Assembly: GCF_009688965.1 (NCBI RefSeq)
Contig: NZ_AP021875.1
Span: 2,976,001 to 3,040,000 of the forward strand
Reading direction: 5' to 3'
DNA from: Desulfosarcina widdelii
GTDB taxonomy: Bacteria; Desulfobacterota; Desulfobacteria; Desulfobacterales; Desulfosarcinaceae
Length of the DNA stretch: 64,000 nt
Shown: positions 32,762-40,519 of the stretch, in pieces
How the letters are laid out: each line of letters opens with the position of its first letter
Position numbering within the stretch: the stretch's first letter is position 1
Notes under the pieces: model-generated
The model's database searches: none
What the model was told of the DNA's origin: nothing
The model's input: only the letters and a program-made list of their open reading frames with translations
Made by a program: the position numbers and the translations under genes

Positions 32762-34846
32762 TCAGGCGGCTTTCACGTCAACAAAGGTATCATGATACGC
32801 GGGACTGCCTCCGACTTTATCGAATATGTTTTCCTGCAAGGCCGCATCGCTTACGCCCCTGTTGTAGGAGCGCTCCGCACCCTTGGCCTGATGCCCGAAC
32901 CCATGCAATAGAAACACGCAGTCAGGATGGATCAGGTCGGTCACATAGGCGCGGATCTGACCCTTGTGACGACTGGAAGAAATTTCCACCACGTCCTTGT
33001 TGGCAATGCCCAGTTCGGCGGCTTTGCCGGTATTGATCCAGAGTACGTTCTCGCCGCACAACTCGTTAAGGTATTCCACATTCTGGGTCGATATGTGGGT
33101 GTGCAGTGCATTGCGGCCGGTCACCAGACGGAACTTGCCGGACTCGGGCGCAGGCATGGGTTCGTAGGCTGGGAAGGATGCAAACCCGGCATCTTCCAGC
33201 AGCGAGGATTTGAACTCGATTTTCTTTGACGGAGTCTTGAATTTAATGCCATCCTGCCGGTCCCAGAAAATCTTCTGCTTTCCGTAGGCCACAAACCCCT
33301 TGGCTTCGAAATCCTCCATGGAAAACCCCGTGCCCTCGAGTTGCCAGCGGACCAGATCGTCCATGCTTTCATAGGGGAAATAATGGCCGGTACCAATGCG
33401 CTCGGCGATCTGCTTCAGGATCATGGCCCCCTCACGGGTATCGTAGCGGGGGGCGACGGCCTGACGCCGCAGAAACATCTGGGGCTTGAGCCCGTTGGCC
33501 TGCTGGATGCAATCGGTGCGTTCCAGATAGGTGGACTCGGGCAGGATCACGTCGCTGTACCAGGCGATATCGCTATAATTGATATCGATGGTAACGATCA
33601 GATCCAGCTGGTCCAAGGCCTTGCGGGTCAGCTCGGTATCGGCGATCGACATCAGGGGCTCGAAGCGGAAATTGAACAGGGCCTTGATGGGATAAGGATC
33701 GGCGTTCATAATGGCATAAGGCAGCCGGTGAGGCACCCCGTGGGCCGGGTCGGGTAGTGGGAAATCGGGTGTTCCCACCTTGTCGAAACGCGGCACCTCG
33801 ATTTTGGGGAAGTCCTGCTCGACCAGTTTTCGCGCCGCCTTGCCGCCGACTTCACCGGGACCCTTCTTAAAAAAGAGTCCCCCTTTTGCCTCTACAGACC
33901 CCATCAGGGCGTTCAGCATGAGAATCGAGCGGCGCAGGTAGATCTCGTTGGTATGACTGGCCCCACGGTAACCGTAGTGAAATGCCACTGCCGGCCGGTC
34001 CTTGGCAACCTCGCGGGCAAAAGCGACAATTTGATCAGCGGGAATGCCGGTCTCCGCCTCCGCCCACTGGGGCGTATACGGCTCGACGAATTCCCGAAGC
34101 TCGGCCAAACCATGCACCCAACGGTCCACATACTGGGCATCGTAAAGCCGCTCATTGAGGATCACATGCATCAGGGCGTAATTGAGGGCCAGGTCCGAAC
34201 CGGGCCGAATCATCCAGTAGCGATGCGCTTTGGTGGCGGTTATGGATACACGTGGATCGATGTAGGTCATCTTGGCCCCGTTCTCCAAAGCCTTCATCAG
34301 GTTGTTAACTTCTTTGACCGAGATGGCTTCGAAAATGTTGCGGCCGTAAAGAACAATGTGCCGGGTATTGCCGTAGTCGACACCGATCTGTCCATCGGTG
34401 TAACCGAAAAGTGAACGGCAGGCCGTATTCACCGACCCCTTGCACAGGGCGTCATGGGTAAAATGGTTGGGAGAGCCGATGGCTTTTAAAAAGGTTTTGC
34501 TCACATGGGTAGCCAGTTGGGTCCGCTCGCCCAGAACGACACTGTGCCCCCCATATTGATCGATAATCCCCTTGAGTTTTTCACCTACATAATCCAGGGC
34601 CTCGTCCCAACTGGCCTTTCGCCAGTTTCCCGATCCCCGGTCGCCGACCCGGATCATAGGGCTCTGCACCCGCTGGCGGTCATACAACAGGGAGGTGCCA
34701 GCGGCACCTCGGGGGCATAAACTGCCCTCCATGCCCGCAACGTTCGGATTGCCTTCGATCCATGTCACCTGTCCATCATTGACCTTGACTTTGATGGGGC
34801 AGCGAACCGAACACATAAAACAAAGACTGTAGACTTCCTTTTCCAT
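32762..34846 (-). CDS. Cytoplasmic molybdopterin oxidoreductase catalytic subunit (DMSO reductase family)
   Basis: The 694-residue product has a proximal [4Fe-4S] motif (CFMCSVRC...GSLCPRG), the molybdopterin oxidoreductase core, and the C-terminal dinucleotide-binding domain (RLVTGRNALHTHISTQN, NKDVVEIS). The predicted metal ligand is cysteine in HDALCKGS. Formate dehydrogenases have Cys/Sec followed by His at this site; Lys is found here, which argues against classic formate dehydrogenase and leaves a polysulfide/thiosulfate-reductase-like or unknown activity. There is no Tat signal, so it works in the cytoplasm. It is the first solid gene of the six-gene cluster. Confidence 0.92.
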   Translation of the reverse strand: MEKEVYSLCFMCSVRCPIKVKVNDGQVTWIEGNPNVAGMEGSLCPRGAAGTSLLYDRQRVQSPMIRVGDRGSGNWRKASWDEALDYVGEKLKGIIDQYGGHSVVLGERTQLATHVSKTFLKAIGSPNHFTHDALCKGSVNTACRSLFGYTDGQIGVDYGNTRHIVLYGRNIFEAISVKEVNNLMKALENGAKMTYIDPRVSITATKAHRYWMIRPGSDLALNYALMHVILNERLYDAQYVDRWVHGLAELREFVEPYTPQWAEAETGIPADQIVAFAREVAKDRPAVAFHYGYRGASHTNEIYLRRSILMLNALMGSVEAKGGLFFKKGPGEVGGKAARKLVEQDFPKIEVPRFDKVGTPDFPLPDPAHGVPHRLPYAIMNADPYPIKALFNFRFEPLMSIADTELTRKALDQLDLIVTIDINYSDIAWYSDVILPESTYLERTDCIQQANGLKPQMFLRRQAVAPRYDTREGAMILKQIAERIGTGHYFPYESMDDLVRWQLEGTGFSMEDFEAKGFVAYGKQKIFWDRQDGIKFKTPSKKIEFKSSLLEDAGFASFPAYEPMPAPESGKFRLVTGRNALHTHISTQNVEYLNELCGENVLWINTGKAAELGIANKDVVEISSSRHKGQIRAYVTDLIHPDCVFLLHGFGHQAKGAERSYNRGVSDAALQENIFDKVGGSPAYHDTFVDVKAA

Positions 34847-34889
34847 GCCTTGCCTCCAGAAAGCAGCTGATTATATGCAGCATTGTGTC

Positions 34890-35056
34890 CTACGGTGGAT
34901 TCAGCATCCGCAAGGGATCGGAAGCGTTGCAGATCTTGCATCCCTTCTCCCGCACGAAATCGTTGCATTTGATAGCAACATCCGTACCATCTTTATTCTT
35001 GTTTTCTTTGATCCGTTTCTTTCGCTGGATTCTTTATCGCACTGAAATTTTACCAT
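34890..35056 (-). pseudogene. Possible small Cys-rich protein gene with an apparent frameshift
   Basis: Two adjoining frames look protein-like on the minus strand. From an ATG at 35056 one frame reads MVKFQCDKESSERNGSKKTR. A second frame continues as KDGTDVAIKCNDFVREKGC, then KICNASDPLRMLNPP and a stop at 34890-34892. The total of 167 nt is not a multiple of three, so a single indel in the A-rich stretch near 34995-35010 would join them into a protein of about 55 residues with four or five cysteines. It lies 43 bp before the molybdopterin gene. It could also be chance. Confidence 0.3.
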
Positions 35057-35126
35057 ATCACGAGAACTCAAAAGTAGAGGAAGAGGCGGTTCCGCAGTAG
35101 AAATCCAGGAAGATGAAATATAATTC

Positions 35127-35218
35127 TTGCACTGATATAATTTTTTTGCAATACCTTGACACGTTAAAAAACCGAAGTTTTTGGTGAACCCAAGAGAAAC
35201 TGCAATATTTTTCTTGCA
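35127..35218 (+). promoter_or_regulatory. Candidate enhancer sites for an NtrC-type activator
   Basis: Two palindromes share the same half-site: TTGCA-N15-TGCAA at 35127-35151 and TGCAA-N8-TTGCA at 35201-35218. They lie about 145-235 bp upstream of the sigma-54 promoter, the usual distance for enhancer binding. The regulator encoded at 40520-41914 is the natural candidate to bind them. Confidence 0.4.
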
Positions 35219-35360
35219 TTTATATGAATACGCGCAAACGAAAACCACTTTCAACGCCTTCCTCGAAGCCGGACAAATCGGGTTCGATTCATCCATATCG
35301 TACATTCTTTCAAAGAGTTAAATTCCTGTTGGGCCCCTCTTCCCCATCAAAGACGACCCA

Positions 35361-35376
35361 TGGCACAGGCTTTGCT
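35361..35376 (+). promoter_or_regulatory. Sigma-54 (-24/-12) promoter
   Basis: TGGCACAGGCTTTGCT matches the consensus TGGCAC-N5-TTGCW exactly, with GG and GC ten bases apart. It lies 65 bp before the first gene of the membrane module, whose last gene encodes a sigma-54 activator. Confidence 0.8.
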
Positions 35377-35441
35377 GTGTGGTGGGAGATATTCCTGCCC
35401 CGTTAGGGGACCTCACGCCCTGAGGAGCCGAAAGCCAGAAG

Positions 35442-35873
35442 ATGAAAAGAGCCTTTGTTTATATCATATGCACATTACCGGCCATACAGGCATTTGCCTG
35501 GAGCACGCTTTCCGGTCTGATCGGAACGTTGATTCTGGCCGGGTTTTTCAGCACCATCATGAGTCTTGAATTGCTATCTCTGCTGCTCCCGCTGATTATG
35601 GGCATCAATGCATCCATATCCGGATATATGCTGATCGAAGGGGCCGAAAACGAAATATGCCGCACGCGTCTCTCCTCTTTGGCTGCGGGGGTACTGGTGG
35701 CTGTTTTATCGTTTATTGCGGTCAATGGGTTTTGCTATAAAACGGGCGGCTTTATTCTCATGTCCGGCTTGCAGGCGCTGGTTGCAATCGGCATCTGTGC
35801 CATCGGCGCGTGGTCGGGAGGGATTCTGGCGGTCAAATACCGCAAACTCAAAGAGCAGGCCGCTGGAAGCTGA
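35442..35873 (+). CDS. Small membrane protein, unknown function
   Basis: The 143-residue product has a hydrophobic N-terminus that may be a signal or first helix (MKRAFVYIICTLPAIQAFA), then about three more helices (ending KYRKLKEQAAGS in the cytoplasm). No family was recognised. GAGGAG lies about 14 bases before the ATG, so the start is somewhat uncertain. It is the first gene after the sigma-54 promoter and is probably co-transcribed with the TauE/SafE-like gene. Confidence 0.72.
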   Translation: MKRAFVYIICTLPAIQAFAWSTLSGLIGTLILAGFFSTIMSLELLSLLLPLIMGINASISGYMLIEGAENEICRTRLSSLAAGVLVAVLSFIAVNGFCYKTGGFILMSGLQALVAIGICAIGAWSGGILAVKYRKLKEQAAGS

Positions 35874-36026
35874 ATGTTGGATATGCGGGGCGCAAATCCG
35901 CTCTGATAATCGATATCGAGGAGCCGTGGGCTCCGAGCGGTTTAGGGGAAACTGGAGTTGTTTTCTTTTTCACACTGCATGCCTGAAAGGCGAGCGTATT
36001 TTTACTTTACCATGAGGAGGTTGACA

Positions 36027-37727
36027 ATGAAGAAAGTTTTGTTTCCGGCTATTATGATCGCATTAATAGCTGTTTTTACAACCACAGGGATCTGCAGCAC
36101 GGCTGCCACCATTTCCGCCACCGAAGTAAAGGCGGGGGACACGGTCACCATAGAGGGTACCATCCTCCCGGGCCAGGACCTGTACATCGCTGTGGCTCAG
36201 CAGACAATGTTCGCCCCGCAGGACACCAACGGCGTACATGAAGTCAAACGCTTCAAGAAAGACATGGAAAAAGCCAATTTCAGTGCGGATACGAAGATCC
36301 CGCCCATGTACTACATGATCACCAACAATCCGGGCGCCTTCGGTGCCGAAGGAAAAAAGAAATTCGGCGGACCGTCCGTGCTTCTTGGCAAAAAGGGCGG
36401 CATTTACAACACCACCATGTATTACCTGAAAAAAAACTTTGCCGAAGTCGATCCCACGGCCAAGGCCATGCTGGGTCCCATCCAAACCGAGGAACAATGG
36501 AATTTCCTCCGGTATGCCAACGAATCCAGCTACGGAATCAATACCATCGTCAAGGAAGGCAACAATGTCGGCAAGGTGACCATCTTCTCCCGCACCGTGA
36601 TCACCGACCATGCCACCAGCGGCAACTACTGGGACAAGGGCACGTCCGTCAAACTGGACAAGGCCACCGGCAAATTTACCGCAACTTTTAAAACCTACCG
36701 TCACACCGCACCGGACACCAAGTTCGACGTCTTTGTCAACGGCGAGAAAAGCGCTTCATACAATGTCGCCGGCAAAGGCTTCTGGCTCTCCAAAGGCTAC
36801 CGCTACATGAATCCCATCTGGATCATCATCGGTGCCATTCTGGTGGGTACCTACTTCTCCATGATCGGTGCCGCCGGCGGCATGCTCATGGCCGCCTTCC
36901 AGGTGCTGGTCGTCAAAACCGCCGGCCCGGTGGGTATCAACGCCGCCAACGTTTTGAAACCCTCCAACATGGCCCTGACCCTCTTCTCGCCGCTGGGCTC
37001 GTTCTATCGATACGCAGTGGTGGAACGGCGTGTGGCCTGGCCCATCGGCCTTTCCTTCGGGGCCGGTATTTTCATTGGCTCCATCTGGCTGGGTAAATAC
37101 GTTTCGGCCGTACTGCCCTTAAAGGCCTACAAAGAGTGGCTGGCCGTGCTGGTGGTTCTCATGGGTATCCAGACCCTGCGGGAACTGTCTCCGAAAATGA
37201 TGGAGAAACGTAAAAACATCAAAGCCATGGTCAAAAAGTTCAACGATGCCGTGGCCAAGGCCAAAGCGGACGGCACATCCGTGGAAATGGGCAAGATCGA
37301 GCCGGTCAAGAGCAGCCTGGTCGATTATCGCTTCAAGTTCTGGGGCGAGGAATTCAAGATCAATCCCCTGCTGTTCGCCATCCTCGGTCTGGCCATCGGC
37401 GTGGTCTCCCGTTCCTTCGGCATCGGCGGCGGCTTTCTGCTGGTTCCAGCCATGACCACCCTGGGCGCCCTGCCCATGTACGTAGCGGTGCCCATTTCAC
37501 TAATCGGCACCTCTTTTTCCAGTATCGGCTCTTTTATCGGCTACCTGATGACCGGGTACTACCCCGACCTCTGGCTGATGATCGCCATCATCATCGGCGG
37601 GTTTGCCGGCGGTATGCTGGGAAGCCGGGCCCAGAAGCTCTTCAGCGAAAAAACCCTGAAGGTCGTTCTGGCGATCACCCTGTTCTTCCTGTTCTTCCGG
37701 TTCTTCAAGATCGAGATCTGGATCTAA
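36027..37727 (+). CDS. TauE/SafE family transporter with N-terminal periplasmic domain
   Basis: The 566-residue product starts with a signal peptide (MKKVLFPAIMIALIAVF...), followed by about 230 residues of soluble, probably periplasmic sequence. Then come two TauE/SafE halves: GTYFSMIGAAGGMLMAAFQVL with NAANVLKPSNMALT, and, after a charged cytoplasmic loop (KMMEKRKNIKAMVKKFNDAV), VVSRSFGIGGGFLLVPAM with VPISLIGTSFSSIGSFIGY. The family exports or imports sulfite, sulfoacetate and other organosulfur anions. The extra N-domain is not part of the minimal family. The ATG at 36027 follows GAGGAGG. Confidence 0.9.
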   Translation: MKKVLFPAIMIALIAVFTTTGICSTAATISATEVKAGDTVTIEGTILPGQDLYIAVAQQTMFAPQDTNGVHEVKRFKKDMEKANFSADTKIPPMYYMITNNPGAFGAEGKKKFGGPSVLLGKKGGIYNTTMYYLKKNFAEVDPTAKAMLGPIQTEEQWNFLRYANESSYGINTIVKEGNNVGKVTIFSRTVITDHATSGNYWDKGTSVKLDKATGKFTATFKTYRHTAPDTKFDVFVNGEKSASYNVAGKGFWLSKGYRYMNPIWIIIGAILVGTYFSMIGAAGGMLMAAFQVLVVKTAGPVGINAANVLKPSNMALTLFSPLGSFYRYAVVERRVAWPIGLSFGAGIFIGSIWLGKYVSAVLPLKAYKEWLAVLVVLMGIQTLRELSPKMMEKRKNIKAMVKKFNDAVAKAKADGTSVEMGKIEPVKSSLVDYRFKFWGEEFKINPLLFAILGLAIGVVSRSFGIGGGFLLVPAMTTLGALPMYVAVPISLIGTSFSSIGSFIGYLMTGYYPDLWLMIAIIIGGFAGGMLGSRAQKLFSEKTLKVVLAITLFFLFFRFFKIEIWI

Positions 37728-37744
37728 TCTGTGAAGAATATTAA

Positions 37745-37776
37745 CAATAGGGGAAGGCGCCAGCCTTCCCCTATTG
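37745..37776 (+). terminator. Hairpin terminator or attenuator after the TauE/SafE-like gene
   Basis: A perfect 14-bp stem (37745-37758 with 37763-37776) and GCCA loop are followed by TGCTTTT. The short T-run suggests partial termination, separating a highly expressed proximal part of the module from the regulatory genes. Confidence 0.7.
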
Positions 37777-37839
37777 TGCTTTTATGCCAACGGTTTTCGA
37801 CAAACCGGTTTGTTAGATGGATCGTTTCTCTCATCGGAA

Positions 37840-38433
37840 ATGCCCATGGATGAATGGATGGACAGGGTGTGGGACGCAATTGTGGGGTTCATCGTCCAGA
37901 TTGCGTTCATGCTGGATGGGATTCTCGCCCCACTCAACGACCGTATCGGCCCGGCCCTGGTGATTTTCATGCTGGTTGTTCTGCTGGTCGCTTTCACCAA
38001 ATTTCTGGGCAGCGTGTACCACACCAAACGGTACGTCGAACTGAAAAAAAACTATGAGCACTGGTACAAACTGCGCCAAGAGGCCATGGCCTGCGAAGAT
38101 CGCGAAAAGGCCAAACTGCTTGCCAGAAACATCGACCAGGCCCAATTGAACAAAGCGTACTACGACTACTTTTTTGAAGGCTTTTTAAAAAGCATCGCGA
38201 CGGCAATTTTGCCCATCCTTTTTTTCGCGGCCTACGTGAACCATGCCTACGGGCCTGAAAAACTGCTTCGACAGATTGGCCAAAAGACAATCTTCTCGTT
38301 CTCGCGAGCCAGCGGCGAACCCATTGCGGTCAGCGCTTTCTTCTGGTTTGTGATCTGCCTCGTTCTTGTGCACCTGATCTGGTTTGTGGCTGCCGCCATG
38401 GTTAAAAAGCGACGGCGCTCCGGCGACGGCTGA
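37840..38433 (+). CDS. Membrane protein with coiled coil, EMC3/YidC-like topology
   Basis: The product (about 197 residues from 37840) has one N-terminal helix (PALVIFMLVVLLVAFTKFLG), a charged helical stretch of about 60 residues (KRYVELKKNYEHWYKLRQEA...NIDQAQLNKAYYDYFFEG), and two or three C-terminal helices. This order (TM, long amphipathic or coiled coil, TM, TM) resembles archaeal DUF106/EMC3 members of the Oxa1/YidC superfamily, but no diagnostic motif proves it. The start is uncertain: 37840 and 37846 are both possible and the ribosome site is weak. Confidence 0.72.
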   Translation: MPMDEWMDRVWDAIVGFIVQIAFMLDGILAPLNDRIGPALVIFMLVVLLVAFTKFLGSVYHTKRYVELKKNYEHWYKLRQEAMACEDREKAKLLARNIDQAQLNKAYYDYFFEGFLKSIATAILPILFFAAYVNHAYGPEKLLRQIGQKTIFSFSRASGEPIAVSAFFWFVICLVLVHLIWFVAAAMVKKRRRSGDG

Positions 38434-38510
38434 ATCGAATTTGCCTGCCGCTGGCCAAAAGGCCCGATACCCGTCGTGAGAATCACCTCCACAGCGACTT
38501 ATTTGCTGCA

Positions 38511-39002
38511 ATGAAGCTGAATCGTATTTTTTTCGTTTTTTCCGCCTGGATGGTTTTATGGCTGCTGATTCCTTCGGCTCCGGCTCTGGCCACCCAGGGT
38601 CACGCCGGAATCGAGGGTGTCTGGGTCCACCAGTTTGCCCACCTGTTCTTCCTTTTTTCCATGCTGCTTCTGATTTACTGGCTGCGGCAGGCGGGGCTGG
38701 TAAAACGGCCGGGTTGGCGTTTTATCCAGTATGCGGCCCTTTTCTTCATTCTCTGGAATTTAGACACCATTCTGGTTCATTTCCTCGACGAACAGGTTCG
38801 CGCCGTCAGCGTCGACAATCTCGGAAACTGGAGAATCCAGGTCACGGCCGTCGACGGTTATGAATGGCTGGCCACGGTGTACTACCTGACCAAGCTGGAC
38901 CACCTGTTGTGCGTGCCGGCCATGATTTTTCTGATGATGGGACTGCGCCACATGCTCAAGGAGGTCCCGCCCGCAGTCGCCGATAAAGGAGGCCGTCAAT
39001 GA
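38511..39002 (+). CDS. Membrane protein with conserved-looking histidines, putative sensor partner
   Basis: The 163-residue product has about four hydrophobic helices. Histidines occur in or near the membrane (WVHQFAHLFFLFS, TILVHFLDEQ, KLDHLLCVPAM, LRHMLKEV), which could bind haem or a quinone, but this is inference. It overlaps the histidine kinase gene by four bases (ATGA), so the two proteins are probably made together and may form one sensor. No family was recognised. Confidence 0.75.
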   Translation: MKLNRIFFVFSAWMVLWLLIPSAPALATQGHAGIEGVWVHQFAHLFFLFSMLLLIYWLRQAGLVKRPGWRFIQYAALFFILWNLDTILVHFLDEQVRAVSVDNLGNWRIQVTAVDGYEWLATVYYLTKLDHLLCVPAMIFLMMGLRHMLKEVPPAVADKGGRQ

Positions 39003-40516
39003 CCGCCTCTTTGATTCCCATCTGGTCGGTGGACGTTGTCGGCTCCATCCTGATGATCGTTTTCGCCTTTGTCAGCTACGGAATGAGCCTGCGCCTTAAA
39101 AAACGTGACCCCAACAATATTATCCTCACTTACCTGCTGTGGGTCTGCCTGGCCCTGTTCGTTTTCGCCATCTCGCGATCCGCCGGACATCTGCTCAAAC
39201 AGATCTTTCTGCTCATCGACCGCCGGGATCTGTGGACCGCCATTCAGCCATTTTCCGGCGCGGTCAATACCTTTACCTTTATCGTGGTCGCCTCGGTTAC
39301 GCTTTTCTTCGAACGCACATGGGTCATTTACGGCACGATTTTGAAAGACCGGCAGGCCCTACAAAATGCCCATGAGGAGCTGCTCTACCTCAACCAGAAC
39401 CTGGAACAACTGGTGGAAAAACGAACCGAGGCCCTGGTCATTTCCGAACAGAAATACCGCCGTATCTTCGAAGTCTCCAAGGACATGATCCTGGTTACGC
39501 GCAGAGATGGACGGATTGTCAACATCAACCCGGCCGGGAGAAATATGATCGACGTCCAGAGCGCCAGCGGGGGCGAAGCCCTCGACCATCAATACTTCCG
39601 GGATTTTCTCTCCGGCCCCGGCGACTGGGGCGCAATCAGTCGACACATCGAAAATCGCGGCTTCATCTCCAGCGAGGAATTCGATCTGGTATTGAAAAAC
39701 GGTGTCCGCCGCCGGGTGCTGCTTTCGGGAAGCCTGGCCAAAAGCCCCTCGGAGGACGGAGAAACCATTCACTTTTTGATCAAGGATATCGAGCAGCGCC
39801 GGTTGATGCAAAAACAGATGGCCCAGGCCGACAAGCTGGCCTCCATCGGAGAACTCTCTTCGGGTATCGCCCACGAAATCAACAACCCTTTGGGCATTAT
39901 CCTTGGCTATACCCAGCTTCTGCTACGCGGCGAGGACGCCGAATCCGATCGTTTCAACGACCTGAAAACCATCGAAAAACACGTCCAGTCCTGCAAGGCC
40001 ATTGTCGAAGACCTGCTCAACTTCGCCCGGACATCCAGTCCTCAGAAGGAAAACCTGGATATCCATGACATCATCGAGGATGTCATCGGTTTCGTTCGCC
40101 ATCACAGCAATCTCGAAAACATTGACATCAATACGGATTTCGGGCCCAGGCTCCCTTTGGCACGCATCGACGAAAAGAAGATCAAACAGGTGCTGATCAA
40201 TCTGCTGATGAATGCCATTCATGCCGTGGAGCGCGAGGGTACCATCACCATCGCCACCGGGATCAACGCTGCCACCGGCCGGATCACCGTGGAGGTGTCC
40301 GATACCGGACATGGTATCGCGAAAGAAAATCTTTCCAGAATCTTCGATCCGTTTTTCACGACCAAGCCTACCGGAGAGGGAACCGGGCTCGGGCTTTCGG
40401 TCAGCTACGGCATCATTAAAGGCCATGGGGGCAACATCAGTGTGAAAAGCGAACCGGGACAGGGAGCGGCGTTCACCCTTACCCTTCCCGTCAGTCCCCC
40501 GAATTCAGGGAGATAG
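38999..40516 (+). CDS. Membrane-bound PAS sensor histidine kinase (NtrB-like)
   Basis: The 505-residue product has three N-terminal membrane helices, a coiled coil (LYLNQNLEQLVEKRTEAL), a PAS domain (YRRIFEVSKDMILVTRRDG), then the kinase core. The phosphorylated histidine is in SSGIAHEINNPLGIILGY, the N box in INLLMNAIHAVE, G1 in DTGHGIAKEN and G2 in GEGTGLGLSVSYGI. It should phosphorylate the regulator encoded three bases downstream. The membrane part probably reads a signal with the protein encoded just upstream. Confidence 0.94.
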   Translation: MTASLIPIWSVDVVGSILMIVFAFVSYGMSLRLKKRDPNNIILTYLLWVCLALFVFAISRSAGHLLKQIFLLIDRRDLWTAIQPFSGAVNTFTFIVVASVTLFFERTWVIYGTILKDRQALQNAHEELLYLNQNLEQLVEKRTEALVISEQKYRRIFEVSKDMILVTRRDGRIVNINPAGRNMIDVQSASGGEALDHQYFRDFLSGPGDWGAISRHIENRGFISSEEFDLVLKNGVRRRVLLSGSLAKSPSEDGETIHFLIKDIEQRRLMQKQMAQADKLASIGELSSGIAHEINNPLGIILGYTQLLLRGEDAESDRFNDLKTIEKHVQSCKAIVEDLLNFARTSSPQKENLDIHDIIEDVIGFVRHHSNLENIDINTDFGPRLPLARIDEKKIKQVLINLLMNAIHAVEREGTITIATGINAATGRITVEVSDTGHGIAKENLSRIFDPFFTTKPTGEGTGLGLSVSYGIIKGHGGNISVKSEPGQGAAFTLTLPVSPPNSGR

Positions 40517-40519
40517 ACC

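Larger units (their letters stand above)
34847..35441. other. 595-bp divergent regulatory region
   Basis: The region separates the molybdopterin cluster (minus) from the membrane module (plus). Apart from the doubtful small gene at 34890-35056 it is AT-rich and regulatory in appearance, with TTGCA/TGCAA palindromes at 35127-35151 and 35201-35218 and a sigma-54 promoter at 35361-35376. Confidence 0.65.

Noticed and set aside
32762..34846. Formate dehydrogenase label for the molybdopterin enzyme
   Set aside because: The residue after the ligand Cys is Lys rather than His, and no formate-specific motif was seen, so a general name is safer.
34901..35305. 134-codon minus-strand frame upstream of the molybdopterin gene
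   Set aside because: The N-terminal half is not protein-like; only the pieces near 34890-35056 look coding, and in two frames.
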